Shown here: positions 25,340 through 35,864 of the stretch, in pieces
Layout: the number at the start of each line of letters is the position of its first letter
Position numbering within the stretch: the first letter of the stretch is position 1
Origin: Desulfolucanica intricata
GTDB lineage: Bacteria; Bacillota; Desulfotomaculia; Desulfotomaculales; Desulfofarciminaceae
NCBI RefSeq assembly: GCF_001592105.1
Contig: NZ_BCWE01000018.1
Location: forward strand, 1 to 64,000
DNA: 64,000 nucleotides
Reading direction: 5' to 3'
The notes under the pieces: generated by a model
Told to the model about the DNA's origin: nothing
The model's input: the letters and a program-made list of their open reading frames with translations, nothing else
Databases searched by the model: none
Program-made: the position numbers and the translations under genes

Positions 25340-26119
25340 TCAACTTTCACCCAATATAAATAATTGAATTGCCTCCTCTACCCGGGTTATAGAAATGTTT
25401 GTATTAAAACAAGGTCCGTTTGGCCGTTCATTAGTCACACCTAAAACGGGTATAGGATTCACATCTTGAATACCACTGGTTAAGTCTCGTTCACAGGCAA
25501 CGGCAACAATAGCCTCAGGATAATACTGTCGTACAAACTTGCGAGCCAGAGTGCCGCCGGTAGCCATCCCCAAAATTACTCCATATTTATCGCGCAGTTT
25601 CAAAAGATCACTGACCGCACATTTTCCGCAGCGACGACAATTATTAATATCTACCGTTATTTTATAAGGACAATCACTGTTCTGCAAACAATGTGGAACA
25701 AGCAGCAAAAGCCGGCGTGGATTAACAATTAGGTGTTTAGCCCGTACTAAATTATTATTTACTTCGATAAAAGAACTCTTAATCCGGTCTTTATCGATAT
25801 GAAATATCTGTCCCAGGGTAAGTACAATTGGAAAGAGTAAATTTACAGCGACATGTATGGGTATCTGTAGAGGCCTGACAGTTTTAGACCAATAAATAGT
25901 AATCAGCATTCCACAAATTCCAAACAAAGCCAAAAGTACTGCACCTGCTACAACAGCTACCAGTCCGTATAATATCAATAGCTGTAATACCGATTTGTCC
26001 GGAGTAAGCACCAGATACCAGATGGCAGCTGTCATAAGACATAAAGTTACCATACTGGCAAGCAGCAACCCTAAGAAAAGTCTTTTTCTGGCATGTAAAT
26101 TTTCGGGCTGCCCTTTCAT
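25340..26119 (-). CDS. DUF116 membrane protein
   Basis: A 259-residue protein of the DUF116 family. It has two hydrophobic helices near the N-terminus (about 15-85) and a soluble part with clustered cysteines (CLQNSDCP, CRRCGKC) that could bind iron-sulfur or zinc. Function is unknown. ATG at 26119 lies 5 nt after GGGGGAAG; an earlier reading from 26149 would overlap fmt and has no ribosome site. It sits between fmt and rsmB, which are adjacent in B. subtilis. Confidence 0.8.
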   Translation of the reverse strand: MKGQPENLHARKRLFLGLLLASMVTLCLMTAAIWYLVLTPDKSVLQLLILYGLVAVVAGAVLLALFGICGMLITIYWSKTVRPLQIPIHVAVNLLFPIVLTLGQIFHIDKDRIKSSFIEVNNNLVRAKHLIVNPRRLLLLVPHCLQNSDCPYKITVDINNCRRCGKCAVSDLLKLRDKYGVILGMATGGTLARKFVRQYYPEAIVAVACERDLTSGIQDVNPIPVLGVTNERPNGPCFNTNISITRVEEAIQLFILGES

Positions 26120-26135
26120 CAAAGCTTCCCCCTTT

Positions 26136-27080
26136 TTATTGTTCCCCAAACACCTTTTCCACTAACAATTGTCTCCCCCTTAGGAAATCAGCCGCCTGCA
26201 TGCGCCTTGAACCCTGACGCTGCAGTTCCTCAATACAAACCAAACCTTTTCCCGTTTGTACAACAATTCCCTCCGCAGGTGTTGCCTTTAAAATCTGACC
26301 GGGCCTACAGGCTGTTTTCTCCGATGTATCATCCGGCCGGGCCCGCCAAATTTTAATGACCTCTCCATCCAGATAAGTACGAGCCCCGGGCCAAGGATCC
26401 ATTCCACGAATAAGATTACAAATAGCACGGGCATCCTTATCCCAGGTAATTATTTCATGTTCCCTGGTTAAAATGGGAGCATAAGTCGCCTCGCTGTTTT
26501 GCTGAGCTTCACGCGGCACACTGCCTTTTTCCACCAACTTCAGAGTCTCCCCTAAAACCTCGGCACCCAGCACTGCCAAACGGTCGTGAATGACCCCAAC
26601 ATTATCCTTATCATTAATAGGAAGTACCCTCCGTAAAATCATATCACCCGTATCCAAACCCTCATTCATGAACATAGTTGTTATACCGGTTTCTTTTTCT
26701 CCGTTAATAATTGCCCAGTGGATTGGGGCAGCACCCCGGTATCTGGGTAAAAGAGAAGCATGTACGTTAATACAGCCCTCAGGTGGAATACTTAGTATTT
26801 CCGGAGAAAGTATCTGTCCATAAGCTACTACAACAATCACCTGTGGTGCCAATTCTTTAAGAATATCTGTAATTTCAAGCGTTTTTATCTTTTCAGGTTG
26901 ATAAACTTTTAAACCTGCCTCCTGGGCAAACATCTTCACCGGAGGAGCAAGAATCTTTTTCCCTCTTCCTTTAGGTCTGTCAGGTTGGGTAACCACACCG
27001 GTAACCCTATGACCGTCAGCAATAATTTTTTTCAATGTAGGTACTGCAAAATCCGGTGTACCCATAAACACAATTCTCAT
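26136..27080 (-). CDS. fmt: Methionyl-tRNA formyltransferase
   Basis: A 314-residue enzyme that formylates initiator Met-tRNA with 10-formyl-THF. The N-terminus is MRIVFMGTPDFAVP. The folate/catalytic region has NVHASLLPRYRGAAPI and GDMI, followed by a C-terminal OB-like domain. ATG at 27080 lies 6 nt after GGAGAG. It follows def by about 40 nt; the def-fmt pairing couples formylation to deformylation. Confidence 0.95.
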   Translation of the reverse strand: MRIVFMGTPDFAVPTLKKIIADGHRVTGVVTQPDRPKGRGKKILAPPVKMFAQEAGLKVYQPEKIKTLEITDILKELAPQVIVVVAYGQILSPEILSIPPEGCINVHASLLPRYRGAAPIHWAIINGEKETGITTMFMNEGLDTGDMILRRVLPINDKDNVGVIHDRLAVLGAEVLGETLKLVEKGSVPREAQQNSEATYAPILTREHEIITWDKDARAICNLIRGMDPWPGARTYLDGEVIKIWRARPDDTSEKTACRPGQILKATPAEGIVVQTGKGLVCIEELQRQGSRRMQAADFLRGRQLLVEKVFGEQ

Positions 27081-27119
27081 CGGCAACTCTCCGTTTACTG
27101 AATTTACATAAATTACATA

Positions 27120-27611
27120 TTAATCCTTAATTGATTTTTTCTCCAAGGCAACTCCCTGGCGTTGTTTCCTAAGATTAACCGCTTTATCTATAAATAAGAT
27201 TCCGTCTAAATGATCCATTTCATGTTGAAAAGCCCGGGCCATATATCCTCTGGCCCGGTACTGAACTTCCTGCCCGTTCCGGTCCAAACCTTTAACGACA
27301 ATTTTTGCTGCTCTGGGAACATCCCCCAATACACCGGGAACACTTAAGCACCCCTCAGTATCAATATCCTGACCGCTGGCTTTAACGATCACCGGATTAA
27401 TTAATTCAATCAAACCTTCCCCTGCATCCACCACAATAACCCGCTTTAAAACACCGACTTGTGGTGCTGCAAGTCCAACGCCTTTAGCGTCATACATTGT
27501 TTCCGCCATATTATCCAATAGTTTATGAATGTTAGGCGTAATATTTCGTACCGGAACAGATTTCTCCCTGAGTACCGAGTCACCAATTTCAACAATTTTA
27601 TATAAGGCCAA
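27120..27611 (-). CDS. def: Peptide deformylase
   Basis: A 163-residue metalloprotease that removes formyl groups from nascent proteins. The three family motifs are present: [13 protein letters not shown] and QHEMDHLDG, giving Cys, His and His metal ligands. The start is TTG at 27611, six nt after GGAGGGA, giving [11 protein letters not shown] as in relatives. An ATG 15 nt further upstream overlaps the ribosome site and is unlikely. Confidence 0.95.
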   Translation of the reverse strand: MALYKIVEIGDSVLREKSVPVRNITPNIHKLLDNMAETMYDAKGVGLAAPQVGVLKRVIVVDAGEGLIELINPVIVKASGQDIDTEGCLSVPGVLGDVPRAAKIVVKGLDRNGQEVQYRARGYMARAFQHEMDHLDGILFIDKAVNLRKQRQGVALEKKSIKD

Positions 27612-27632
27612 GAATAATCCCTCCAAATTTAA

Positions 27633-29879
27633 TCACATCATATTTTGTGGCTCAACATCAACACTAACAGCTACTAAACGCTGCTGAGATCGTTTATTAA
27701 AAATATCCAGCCCCGTTTTTGTTATTTTACGCAGGTCAAGACCACTTTTTCCTTTTAAAAATATTTGCCACCGGTATTTCTGCTTTATTTTATGCAGGGG
27801 AGCCGGTGCCGGTCCCAAAACATCATATTCTGAAACAGCAGCAATATTAATGCCGGCAGTGACTAAACTTTCCTTTAACAAATGTGCATTATAGCAAACG
27901 GAAGATTCCTCTTTCCCGTATATTACAATTCTGATTAACCGGGAAAACGGGGGATAACCAAGAGCCCGGCGCACCTTCATTTCTTTGTTAAAAAAACTAG
28001 TATAATCATGTTTCCTGGCGGTTATGATACTGTAGTGATCCGGATCATAAGTTTGAACAATTACCTCTCCGGGTAAAGTGCCCCTACCTGCTCGCCCCGC
28101 CACCTGGGTTAATAATTGAAAAGTCTTTTCAGCAGCCCGAAAATCCGGCATATGTAAAGTAGTATCCGCATTAATTACCCCCACCAGAGTTACCCGCGGC
28201 AGGTTTAGTCCTTTGGCAATCATTTGTGTTCCAACAAGAATATTTGCCTCACCTTTTAAAAAGGTTTTTAAAATTTTTTCGTGGGCTCCTTTTCGGGAAG
28301 TAGTATCGGCATCCATTCTTAATACCCTGACTGATGGAAAAATACGTTTTATTTCTTCTTCAACCTTTTGTGTACCGATACCCGAATACCTAATATGCTC
28401 CGCTCCACAGCCGGGGCAAATGTCAACCTTTGAAATAGTATAGTTACAATAATGACAGCGCAGACGCGAATCATTATGATAAGTAAGTGAAATGTCGCAA
28501 TGGGGGCATTTTAAGACAAAACCACACTTTCGGCAGATAACTATGGGGGCAAAACCCCGCCTGTTAATAAATAATAGTACCTGTTCCTTACGATTGATTT
28601 TTTCATCAATTTTTTGTAATAGTATATTGCTAAAAATTCCGGCGTTACCTCTTTGCAGCTCAGCCCGCATGTCTACTACTTCTACACCGGGCATTGGTTT
28701 ATAATCCACTCTGTTTTCCAGAAGCAATAACCGATAAGGCCCTCTTTCAAGTGCACGGCAATATGTTTCCAGGGATAATGTGGCGCTGCCTAGAACAACT
28801 ACGGCTCTGTTCAGCTTGGCCCTAGTAATGGCCACCTCTCTGGCGTGGTACTTCGCCTGGTCATCCTGCTTATAAGAAGTTTCGTGTTCCTCATCAATAA
28901 TTATTAATTTAGTAGTAGGTAGCGGGGCAAAAACAGCTGAGCGGGCACCCAAAACAATCTTGCTAACACCGCGACTAATCCTCTGCCACTCATCATATCT
29001 TTCCCCCGGTGATAACCCACTATGTAAAACAGCTACCAATTCACCAAATCTTTCCTTAAAAGTTTTTACCATTTGAGAAGTTAAAGCTATCTCCGGGACA
29101 GTTATTATAGCACCATGGCCCAGAGAAAGCACGTGTTCGATGGTTTTTAAGTATATTTCTGTCTTTCCGCTTCCTGTAACACCATGCAAGACAAATACAT
29201 CCTGGCGACCTGAATTTAAAGCTTGAATAATTGCTTCCGTACATTTTTTCTGCTCCGGCGTTAGTTTAGGAGCCGATATTTCCGACTGTTTTATAGGATA
29301 AGGATTTCTTCTAACAGCATAGGTGCAAGGTTTTAAAAGTTTCTTTTCCACCAAGGTATTAACAGTAGAGGCAGATACCCCTGAAACACCGGCAAGTTCA
29401 TTTTTGGTTAACCCCGGCTTTTCTACAGCTGCCTTTAAAACTTGAGCCTGCTTTGGGGCACCACTAAATTCCTTAAGTATACTTTCAAGTTCCTGTTTTT
29501 TAAAGTTGGGCCACAGTCCTGTCAACTCCCGGGGACCGCGAACTTTAATCCCCGGAGATACGATACATTTAAGAGCCTGGGCAATTGTACAAAGATAATA
29601 AGCCTTCATCCAACGTGCTATGGACCATAGTTCCGATGTAAATACAGGCTCGTCATCTAATATAGATTTTATAGACTTAACTTTATCAGGTTCTATTTCC
29701 ACGATGTCACAGAAACCCACTACATACCCTATAATTGTGCGCCTGCCAAAAGGTACTGAAACTCTAATTCCAAACTGAACCTGCTCAGCTAAATTTTCTG
29801 GTACTTTATAATGAAAAATCCGGTCCACACTTTGCACCGGTATGTCTACAACTATTTCAGCATAAGTTTGATTATTCAT
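27633..29879 (-). CDS. priA: Primosomal protein N' (PriA helicase)
   Basis: A 748-residue replication-restart helicase. The N-terminal 3'-DNA-binding domain (1-100) is followed by a helicase core with GVTGSGKTEIYL (Walker A) and DEEHETSYKQ. Next comes a zinc-binding insert with four CxxC pairs (CRKCGFVLKCPHC, CHYCN, CPGC). The Shine-Dalgarno (AAAGG, 2 nt before ATG) is weak. It is the first gene of the second housekeeping transcription unit, after a terminator. Confidence 0.95.
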   Translation of the reverse strand: MNNQTYAEIVVDIPVQSVDRIFHYKVPENLAEQVQFGIRVSVPFGRRTIIGYVVGFCDIVEIEPDKVKSIKSILDDEPVFTSELWSIARWMKAYYLCTIAQALKCIVSPGIKVRGPRELTGLWPNFKKQELESILKEFSGAPKQAQVLKAAVEKPGLTKNELAGVSGVSASTVNTLVEKKLLKPCTYAVRRNPYPIKQSEISAPKLTPEQKKCTEAIIQALNSGRQDVFVLHGVTGSGKTEIYLKTIEHVLSLGHGAIITVPEIALTSQMVKTFKERFGELVAVLHSGLSPGERYDEWQRISRGVSKIVLGARSAVFAPLPTTKLIIIDEEHETSYKQDDQAKYHAREVAITRAKLNRAVVVLGSATLSLETYCRALERGPYRLLLLENRVDYKPMPGVEVVDMRAELQRGNAGIFSNILLQKIDEKINRKEQVLLFINRRGFAPIVICRKCGFVLKCPHCDISLTYHNDSRLRCHYCNYTISKVDICPGCGAEHIRYSGIGTQKVEEEIKRIFPSVRVLRMDADTTSRKGAHEKILKTFLKGEANILVGTQMIAKGLNLPRVTLVGVINADTTLHMPDFRAAEKTFQLLTQVAGRAGRGTLPGEVIVQTYDPDHYSIITARKHDYTSFFNKEMKVRRALGYPPFSRLIRIVIYGKEESSVCYNAHLLKESLVTAGINIAAVSEYDVLGPAPAPLHKIKQKYRWQIFLKGKSGLDLRKITKTGLDIFNKRSQQRLVAVSVDVEPQNMM

Positions 29880-29948
29880 AACCTTTCACTTCTTTTTCAA
29901 TTTCTTCCAACTATTATATCAAATTCTTTTGATTGAATAAAGCAAGCC

Positions 29949-29992
29949 AAAACCCCTGAACCAACACTGTTACTATGTCAGGGATTCAGGGG
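29949..29992 (-). terminator. Terminator after coaBC
   Basis: CCCCTGAA (29953-29960) pairs with TTCAGGGG (29985-29992) around a 24-nt loop, followed on the minus strand by a short T-tract. It divides the yicC-coaBC unit from priA. Confidence 0.7.
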
Positions 29993-30000
29993 CTGTTAAG

Positions 30001-31194
30001 CTATCTAATTTTGATTATTTCATCAAGAATCCGGTGCGCTAATTCTAATTTATCAAGCTTAGGCAATTCAACCGCTTCTTTGTCCGGATAAACAAACTTT
30101 ACGATATTGGTATCAACCCCAAAACCTGCCTCCGGCTGAGTTATATCATTAGCCACCAATAAATCCAAGTTTTTTTTCTGTATCTTTTCTTTCGCATTCC
30201 GGAGTAAATCTCTGGATTCTGCAGCAAAACCCACTAAAATTTGTCCTTTTTTCTTTAGTTGTCCAAGCTCCAATAATATATCAGGATTTCTTTCCAGCTC
30301 TAAGGAAAGTACTCCTGCACTCTTTTTTATCTTATGTTCCGCAGTAATTTTAGGCCGGTAATCAGCCACCGCTGCTGCTTTAATTACTACATCCACTTCA
30401 GGAAAATGACTTAATACGGCAGCGTGCATATCCCTGGCAGATTCAACAAATAAAACTTTAACCCCATGGGGTGTTTTTAGTTCACTGATGCCGCTGACCA
30501 AAATCACTTCGGCCCCTCTGTCCCGGGCTGCCCTGGCCAAAGCATAACCCATTTTACCTGAACTGCGGTTAGTTATAAAACGGACCGGATCAATTGCTTC
30601 CCTGGTCGCACCTGCAGTTACCATAACCTTTGTACCTGTTAAATCTTTTTCATACCATAAGGACTTAATAATTTCTTCATATATTATATCCAAATCAGCT
30701 AATCTTCCCTGACCCAAGGCACCACAGGCCAGTCTGCCAAAACCCGGCTCTACAAACAAGTAACCCAATTCCTTGAGAAGATTAATGTTCCGTTGAACTC
30801 CCCGGTTGGTATACATATTAGTATTCATAGCCGGGCAAAACAGCACCGGGCAGGTAGCAGCCAATAAAATTGTAGAAAGCAGGTCATCAGCAATTGCACA
30901 GGCTGCTTTTGCAATAATATTAGCTGTAGCAGGTACAACAACCAACAATTGAGAACGGGCAGCAAGGTCAATATGAGGGATACGGCCGGGTTCGGAAAAA
31001 TTAAATAAATCTGTAACTACAGGCCTTCCGGATAGTGTTTCAAAGGTAAGAGGTTGTATAAACTCCCTTGCGGAACCGGTCATTACAACATGAACCTCTG
31101 CACCGTTTTTAGACAATAAACTTACTAAATCAGCTGCTTTGTAAGCAGCAATACCACCTGTAACACCGATTGTAATAACCTTTCCCGCCAGCAT
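30001..31194 (-). CDS. coaBC: Bifunctional phosphopantothenoylcysteine decarboxylase / phosphopantothenate-cysteine ligase
   Basis: A 397-residue fusion for two steps of coenzyme A synthesis. The N-terminal FMN-dependent CoaC half (1-180) has the active-site His in PHIDLAA and the substrate-binding CPAMNTNMY. The CoaB half starts near 190 with VTAGATREAIDPVRFITNRSSGKMG-type residues (CTP/dimer region). ATG follows GAGGTGAG. Downstream of rpoZ, as in B. subtilis. Confidence 0.95.
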   Translation of the reverse strand: MLAGKVITIGVTGGIAAYKAADLVSLLSKNGAEVHVVMTGSAREFIQPLTFETLSGRPVVTDLFNFSEPGRIPHIDLAARSQLLVVVPATANIIAKAACAIADDLLSTILLAATCPVLFCPAMNTNMYTNRGVQRNINLLKELGYLFVEPGFGRLACGALGQGRLADLDIIYEEIIKSLWYEKDLTGTKVMVTAGATREAIDPVRFITNRSSGKMGYALARAARDRGAEVILVSGISELKTPHGVKVLFVESARDMHAAVLSHFPEVDVVIKAAAVADYRPKITAEHKIKKSAGVLSLELERNPDILLELGQLKKKGQILVGFAAESRDLLRNAKEKIQKKNLDLLVANDITQPEAGFGVDTNIVKFVYPDKEAVELPKLDKLELAHRILDEIIKIR

Positions 31195-31213
31195 AAAATC
31201 TCACCTCATCAAT

Positions 31214-31420
31214 CTATTTGATCCCTGACTTAAGACGCCTGTACTTAATTTTACCTTTAATAAGTTCATTTAAAGCATATGTAACGGGTTTACCGGGTAT
31301 TTCAACTTCATTGGTTTGATACAATTCGGTTAATTGGCGAGCACGCTTGGCAGCCACCACAACCAAACTATATCTACTGTCTACTTTTTTTAGTAAAACA
31401 TCTAATGATGGTTGGTTCAT
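31214..31420 (-). CDS. rpoZ: RNA polymerase omega subunit
   Basis: A 68-residue omega subunit that helps fold and retain beta-prime. It shows [16 protein letters not shown], the conserved core of RpoZ. ATG at 31420 follows GGAGGAG; an upstream reading from 31462 lies in the intergenic gap after gmk. Order gmk-rpoZ-coaBC is standard. Confidence 0.95.
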   Translation of the reverse strand: MNQPSLDVLLKKVDSRYSLVVVAAKRARQLTELYQTNEVEIPGKPVTYALNELIKGKIKYRRLKSGIK

Positions 31421-31480
31421 AATTCTCCTCCTGTAAACCTGTATAATATTTAAACATATCACTTAAGATGAACTTCACGC

Positions 31481-32077
31481 TTAAGCATAGTCATCAAAAT
31501 TATAATACCAGGGCCGACACTTTTCAGCCGTTATTATGGCTTCTACTTTTTTTATTGCTTCTTCCACTTGGTCATTTAATATTATATAACCATATCTTGA
31601 TACATATTTTAGCTCATCTTTTACACACTTAAGTCTTTTTTCAATTTCCTCAAGAGTATCTGTACCCCGTTGGATCAATCTTTTTCTCAGTTCTTCCAGT
31701 GAGGGGGGAACAATGAAAATTAGCACAGCCCGGGGCATGTTGTCTTTTACCTGCAAAGCACCTTGAATATCAATTTCTAATATTACATCCTTACCCTGCT
31801 TCAAAGTTTCCATTACCTCTTGTCGAGGTGTCCCATAATAATTGTCATAAACCAGAGCATATTCCAGTAATTGATTTTCAGCCATCATTTTTTTAAATTC
31901 TTGTGTAGTCTTGAAGTGATAATTCACTCCGTCCAGTTCACCGGGCCTTGGTTTTCGCGTAGTCGCAGAAATTGATATATATATATCTTTATTTTTATCT
32001 AAGACCCCTCTGCAAACAGTTCCTTTACCGGCTCCGGAGGGACCCGAAATAACCAGCAGTAATCCTTCTTGAATCAT
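31481..32077 (-). CDS. gmk: Guanylate kinase
   Basis: A 198-residue kinase converting GMP to GDP. P-loop GPSGAGKGT (about 10-18), GMP-binding RKPRPGELDGVNYHF, and a lid region near 135-145. ATG follows AGGAGGAGG. It lies 9 nt after remA. Confidence 0.95.
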   Translation of the reverse strand: MIQEGLLLVISGPSGAGKGTVCRGVLDKNKDIYISISATTRKPRPGELDGVNYHFKTTQEFKKMMAENQLLEYALVYDNYYGTPRQEVMETLKQGKDVILEIDIQGALQVKDNMPRAVLIFIVPPSLEELRKRLIQRGTDTLEEIEKRLKCVKDELKYVSRYGYIILNDQVEEAIKKVEAIITAEKCRPWYYNFDDYA

Positions 32078-32086
32078 TTCCTCCTC

Positions 32087-32362
32087 CTACTCAGACGGTT
32101 CTTCCACTGTTACAGTTGAATCCCTGGCTACTAAACGATTAGCTACGGTTTCAGGCTGTACTGCAGACAAGATAACATGGTCACTGTCTGTAATAATTAC
32201 CGCTCTGGTTCGCCTGCCATAGGTAGCATCTATTAGCATACCTCTGTCTCTGGCCTCGGTAATAATTCTTTTTATCGGAGCCGATTCAGGACTTACTATA
32301 GCAACAATTCGATTAGCAGATACAATATTACCGAAACCAATATTTATTAGTTTAATATCCAT
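32087..32362 (-). CDS. remA: RemA/DUF370 regulatory protein
   Basis: A 91-residue protein of the RemA family (DUF370; B. subtilis YlzA), a DNA-binding activator of biofilm-matrix and osmoprotection genes in Bacillus. Core residues are [20 protein letters not shown] and [11 protein letters not shown] place the start at ATG 32362, five nt after GGGAGGG; GTG at 32368 is the alternative. Its presence in the yicC-remA-gmk order is widely conserved in Firmicutes. Confidence 0.93.
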   Translation of the reverse strand: MDIKLINIGFGNIVSANRIVAIVSPESAPIKRIITEARDRGMLIDATYGRRTRAVIITDSDHVILSAVQPETVANRLVARDSTVTVEEPSE

Positions 32363-32391
32363 AAGCACCCTCCCTGCAAATACAAATGCTA

Positions 32392-33270
32392 TTATTCTAG
32401 ATTTTGGATTTGTTCTCTAATTTTCTCCAATTCACTTTTTAAGTTAACTACTATACTGCTAATTTCTGAATCATTTGCCTTTGAGGCAATGGTGTTGATT
32501 TCCCGATTCATTTCCTGGACCAGAAAATCAAGCTTTCTACCAACAGGCTCATCTTCTGTCAGGCAGTTTTTTACCTGCTTAAGATGACTGCCCAGGCGAA
32601 CAATTTCCTCGGTAATATTGGAGCGCTCTGCAAAAATCGCAATTTCACCTGCTACTCGTATAGGATCCGGTATACTGTCCCCAAGCAATTCTTCCAACTG
32701 CCGGTTTAATCTGGCACGGTAATCCTCAACAACCATAGGGGCTCTATTCCTAATTTGCTCTCTCATTCGGTCAATTTTTTCAATCCTTTTTATTAAATCC
32801 TTTTTTAATTGCTCACCCTCAACCAAGCGCATTTGCACTAGATTTTCCAACCCGGAAGCCACCGCTTCCTGTACCACAGGCCACCAGGCCTCAATATCCT
32901 CTTCAGGCTCCTCCAAGGTTAGAACTTCGGGTAATTGAGCAATATCCAGAACTCTGATTTCCCCATCTAACTGCAAATATTCTTGCAGATCTCTCATTGC
33001 CTTATAATACGATGCACCCAGTGCTTTGTCAACTTTTACCGCTGCATTTTTTTCTGCTACTTGCTCCATGGAAAAAAAGACATCGATCCGCCCCCTGGCC
33101 ACCTGAGATTGGATTAATTTTCTGACTCTGTCTTCCAAGGAGACCAACATGCGGGGTAAACGTACAACCACTTCTAAATAACGATGGTTTACAGCTTTTA
33201 ATTCTATTACAAATTTACGACCCTGACCGTAAGCCTCTCCACGGCCAAAACCGGTCATACTTTTTAACAA
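32392..33270 (-). CDS. yicC: YicC family endoribonuclease-like protein
   Basis: A 292-residue YicC/YloC family protein. The N-terminus [12 protein letters not shown] and the C-terminal [20 protein letters not shown] are the family signatures. Members are reported to be endoribonucleases acting on mRNA or small RNA. TTG start after GGTGGTGAG gives the conserved [10 protein letters not shown]. First gene of the gmk unit. Confidence 0.93.
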   Translation of the reverse strand: MLKSMTGFGRGEAYGQGRKFVIELKAVNHRYLEVVVRLPRMLVSLEDRVRKLIQSQVARGRIDVFFSMEQVAEKNAAVKVDKALGASYYKAMRDLQEYLQLDGEIRVLDIAQLPEVLTLEEPEEDIEAWWPVVQEAVASGLENLVQMRLVEGEQLKKDLIKRIEKIDRMREQIRNRAPMVVEDYRARLNRQLEELLGDSIPDPIRVAGEIAIFAERSNITEEIVRLGSHLKQVKNCLTEDEPVGRKLDFLVQEMNREINTIASKANDSEISSIVVNLKSELEKIREQIQNLE

Positions 33271-33407
33271 TTTCTCACCACCTATGTTTATTACTAGTTT
33301 ATTTTTCTACTTAAGATTACAGAATCCTTTGAAAAGGATTAAATTCACCAAATATTTAAATTATATTCAGTTATACTTAATTATTACCCATCTTGCCATC
33401 TAAAAAA

Positions 33408-33437
33408 ACAAAGGCCCGCGGAAAAGCGGGCTTTGTT
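33408..33437 (-). terminator. Terminator after the aspartate aminotransferase gene
   Basis: AAAGCCCGC and GCGGGCCTTT (minus strand) form a strong stem with a TTTTCC loop followed by GTTTTTTT. It begins directly at the stop codon of the gene at 33438. Confidence 0.85.
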
Positions 33438-34631
33438 TTAATTTAAGTCAGATAAAAAGTCAGCAATCCGATCCATACCTTCCTTAATGTTTTCCATTGA
33501 TGTAGCATAAGAAAGCCTGAAATTCTTGTCACAACCAAAAGCAACCCCCGGCACCACAGCGACCTTAACCTCATTAAGCAGCAATCCCGCAAAATCGGTG
33601 GCCGAATTAATCACTATATGACCGTAGGATTTTCCAAAATAACTGCTAATCTCAGGAAAAAGGTAAAAAGCTCCACCCGGTCTGTCACAGTATATACCTG
33701 GGATGGATTGTAAACGTTCCAACATATAATCTCGTCTTTTAGCAAATTCAGACACCATTTGCTTCAGTGGTTCCTGGGTACCTTCAATTGCTGCCACACT
33801 GGCCGCTTGAGCAATAGAAGTAGGATTAGAAGTTGAATGGCTCTGTAAGTCTGTCATCGCCCTTGCTATCGAAACGGGAGCAGCGGCATAGCCAATACGC
33901 CACCCTGTCATGGCATAAGCCTTAGAAACACCGTTAATTACCACAGTCAAGTCTTTTAATTCAGGGCTCAAGGCAGCTATACTGATATGTTCCAAATTAT
34001 CATAAATTAATTTCTCATATATCTCATCTGAAATAACCATTAACTTATGTTTAACAATAACTTCACCCAGTGCTTCTAATTCAGCACGGGTATAAACTGC
34101 CCCGGTAGGATTGCTGGGACTGTTTAACAGTATGACCTTTGTTCTTTCATTGACAACCCTGTCCACATCTTCAGGTGTAATCTTAAAACCATTATCAGCC
34201 CGGGCCTCGATAATTCGGGGAACGGCACCTGTCAGTCTTATTTGCTCCAGATAACTTACCCAGTATGGAGCGGGTAAAACCACCTCATCACCCTCCTGAC
34301 ATAATACCTGAAAAGTATTATATAATGAGTGTTTCGCCCCAACTGATACTACAATCTGGTTAGGCTGATAATCTAAGCCGTTATCCTGTTTTAGTTTTTT
34401 TACTATAGCTTTCTTAAGCTGCTCGATGCCGGCTACCGGTGTATATTTAGTCATCCCGGTTTGAATCGCCTTAATGGCAGCGGCCTTTATAAGCTCGGGT
34501 GTATCAAAATCAGGTTCCCCAACACCGAAATTAATTACTTTTTCTCCCTCAGCCATCATTTTTTTAGCTTTGGCATCAATAGCCAGCGTAGGTGATGGGC
34601 TTATGTTGGAAGCCCGGTTTGACAGCCGCAT
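33438..34631 (-). CDS. Pyridoxal-phosphate aspartate aminotransferase
   Basis: A 397-residue class I aminotransferase (AspB-like) that probably interconverts aspartate and oxaloacetate. PLP-binding residues include NSPSNPTGAVY, SDEIYE and the Schiff-base lysine in NGVSKAYAMTGWRIGY. ATG follows GGGGGGAT. It lies 28 nt after dapL and may supply aspartate for lysine/DAP and for pyrimidine synthesis. Confidence 0.92.
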   Translation of the reverse strand: MRLSNRASNISPSPTLAIDAKAKKMMAEGEKVINFGVGEPDFDTPELIKAAAIKAIQTGMTKYTPVAGIEQLKKAIVKKLKQDNGLDYQPNQIVVSVGAKHSLYNTFQVLCQEGDEVVLPAPYWVSYLEQIRLTGAVPRIIEARADNGFKITPEDVDRVVNERTKVILLNSPSNPTGAVYTRAELEALGEVIVKHKLMVISDEIYEKLIYDNLEHISIAALSPELKDLTVVINGVSKAYAMTGWRIGYAAAPVSIARAMTDLQSHSTSNPTSIAQAASVAAIEGTQEPLKQMVSEFAKRRDYMLERLQSIPGIYCDRPGGAFYLFPEISSYFGKSYGHIVINSATDFAGLLLNEVKVAVVPGVAFGCDKNFRLSYATSMENIKEGMDRIADFLSDLN

Positions 34632-34659
34632 CTTTTATCCCCCCATATTGACAAAACAG

Positions 34660-35838
34660 TTAGAATAATACCTTTCCTATATTATCTTTGATCCGATTTA
34701 ATGCTTCAACTATACGGTCTTTTTCAACTGTTAAGGCCATACGAAAATAGCCGGCGCCCATCTGTCCGTAACCTGTACCCGGAGTGATAATTACTCCCGC
34801 TTTATCCAATACCAGTTCTGCAAAGGATTCTGAAGTATGTCCTTTGGGTACCGGAGCCCAAACATAAAAAGTAGCTTTGGGCTTTTGCAATTTCCAGCCA
34901 AGTTTATTAAAACCGTCAACTAACATATCCCTGCGCTCCTGGTAAATCGAACGCATTTTTTCCACACTGTCCTGCGGTCCTGTAAGACCGGCCATAGCAG
35001 CATATTGAATAGCTTGAAAAACACCGGAGTCAATATTTGATTTTAAACGTCCCAGGGCTTTCACCACACTGGCGTTACCGGCAGCCCATCCAACCCGCCA
35101 GCCGGTCATATTATAGGTTTTGGAAACCGAATGAAACTCTATACCCACTTCTTTAGCCCCGGGAATTTGCAAAAAGCTTAGAGGTTTATATCCGTCATAA
35201 GCCATCTCCGAGTATGCGGCATCATGACATACCAAAATGTTATATTTTCCGGCAAACTCAATAACTTCCTTATAGAAGGTCTCATCGGCAACTGCCCCGG
35301 TGGGATTATTAGGATAATTAATAAACATCATTTTTGCTTTTTGAGCTACCTCTTCCGGGATGGCAGCAAGGTCCGGTAAAAAACCGTTCTTTTCGTGAAG
35401 CGGCATATAGTAAGGCTCAGCTCCTGCTAAAATAGCTCCCACTGCATATACTGGATATCCCGGGTCGGGTACTAACACCGTATCTCCTTGATTCAGATAA
35501 CACCAGGAAATATGTGCAATGCCTTCCTTAGAACCAATTAATGATACCACTTCTGTAGCCGGATCAATTTCCACCCCGAAACGATTTTTATACCAATCAG
35601 CCACTGTCCGGCGGTAGCTTAGCATGCCCACTGAGGAGGGATACTGGTGATTTACAGGGTTTCTGATTGCTTTATTCATTTCTTCAATAATATTATCCGG
35701 AGTGGGAAGATCAGGATCACCAATCCCCAAACTAATAATATCGACTCCGGCCTCTTTCTTCTGTGCTACGATTTTTTCAATTCTTGCAAATAAATAGGGT
35801 GGTAAATTTCTAATTCTATGAGCTTCTTCGAAATTCAA
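34660..35838 (-). CDS. dapL: LL-diaminopimelate aminotransferase
   Basis: A 392-residue aminotransferase of the DapL type, which makes LL-diaminopimelate from tetrahydrodipicolinate in one step. N-terminal [26 protein letters not shown] and the PLP lysine in [17 protein letters not shown] start after GGAGG. It lies directly after dapF, so the pair makes meso-DAP for peptidoglycan, spore cortex and lysine. A plain aspartate aminotransferase call is less likely because of the dapF linkage. Confidence 0.88.
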   Translation of the reverse strand: MNFEEAHRIRNLPPYLFARIEKIVAQKKEAGVDIISLGIGDPDLPTPDNIIEEMNKAIRNPVNHQYPSSVGMLSYRRTVADWYKNRFGVEIDPATEVVSLIGSKEGIAHISWCYLNQGDTVLVPDPGYPVYAVGAILAGAEPYYMPLHEKNGFLPDLAAIPEEVAQKAKMMFINYPNNPTGAVADETFYKEVIEFAGKYNILVCHDAAYSEMAYDGYKPLSFLQIPGAKEVGIEFHSVSKTYNMTGWRVGWAAGNASVVKALGRLKSNIDSGVFQAIQYAAMAGLTGPQDSVEKMRSIYQERRDMLVDGFNKLGWKLQKPKATFYVWAPVPKGHTSESFAELVLDKAGVIITPGTGYGQMGAGYFRMALTVEKDRIVEALNRIKDNIGKVLF

Positions 35839-35864
35839 AAGCTTATCCTCCTTATTAAATTTTG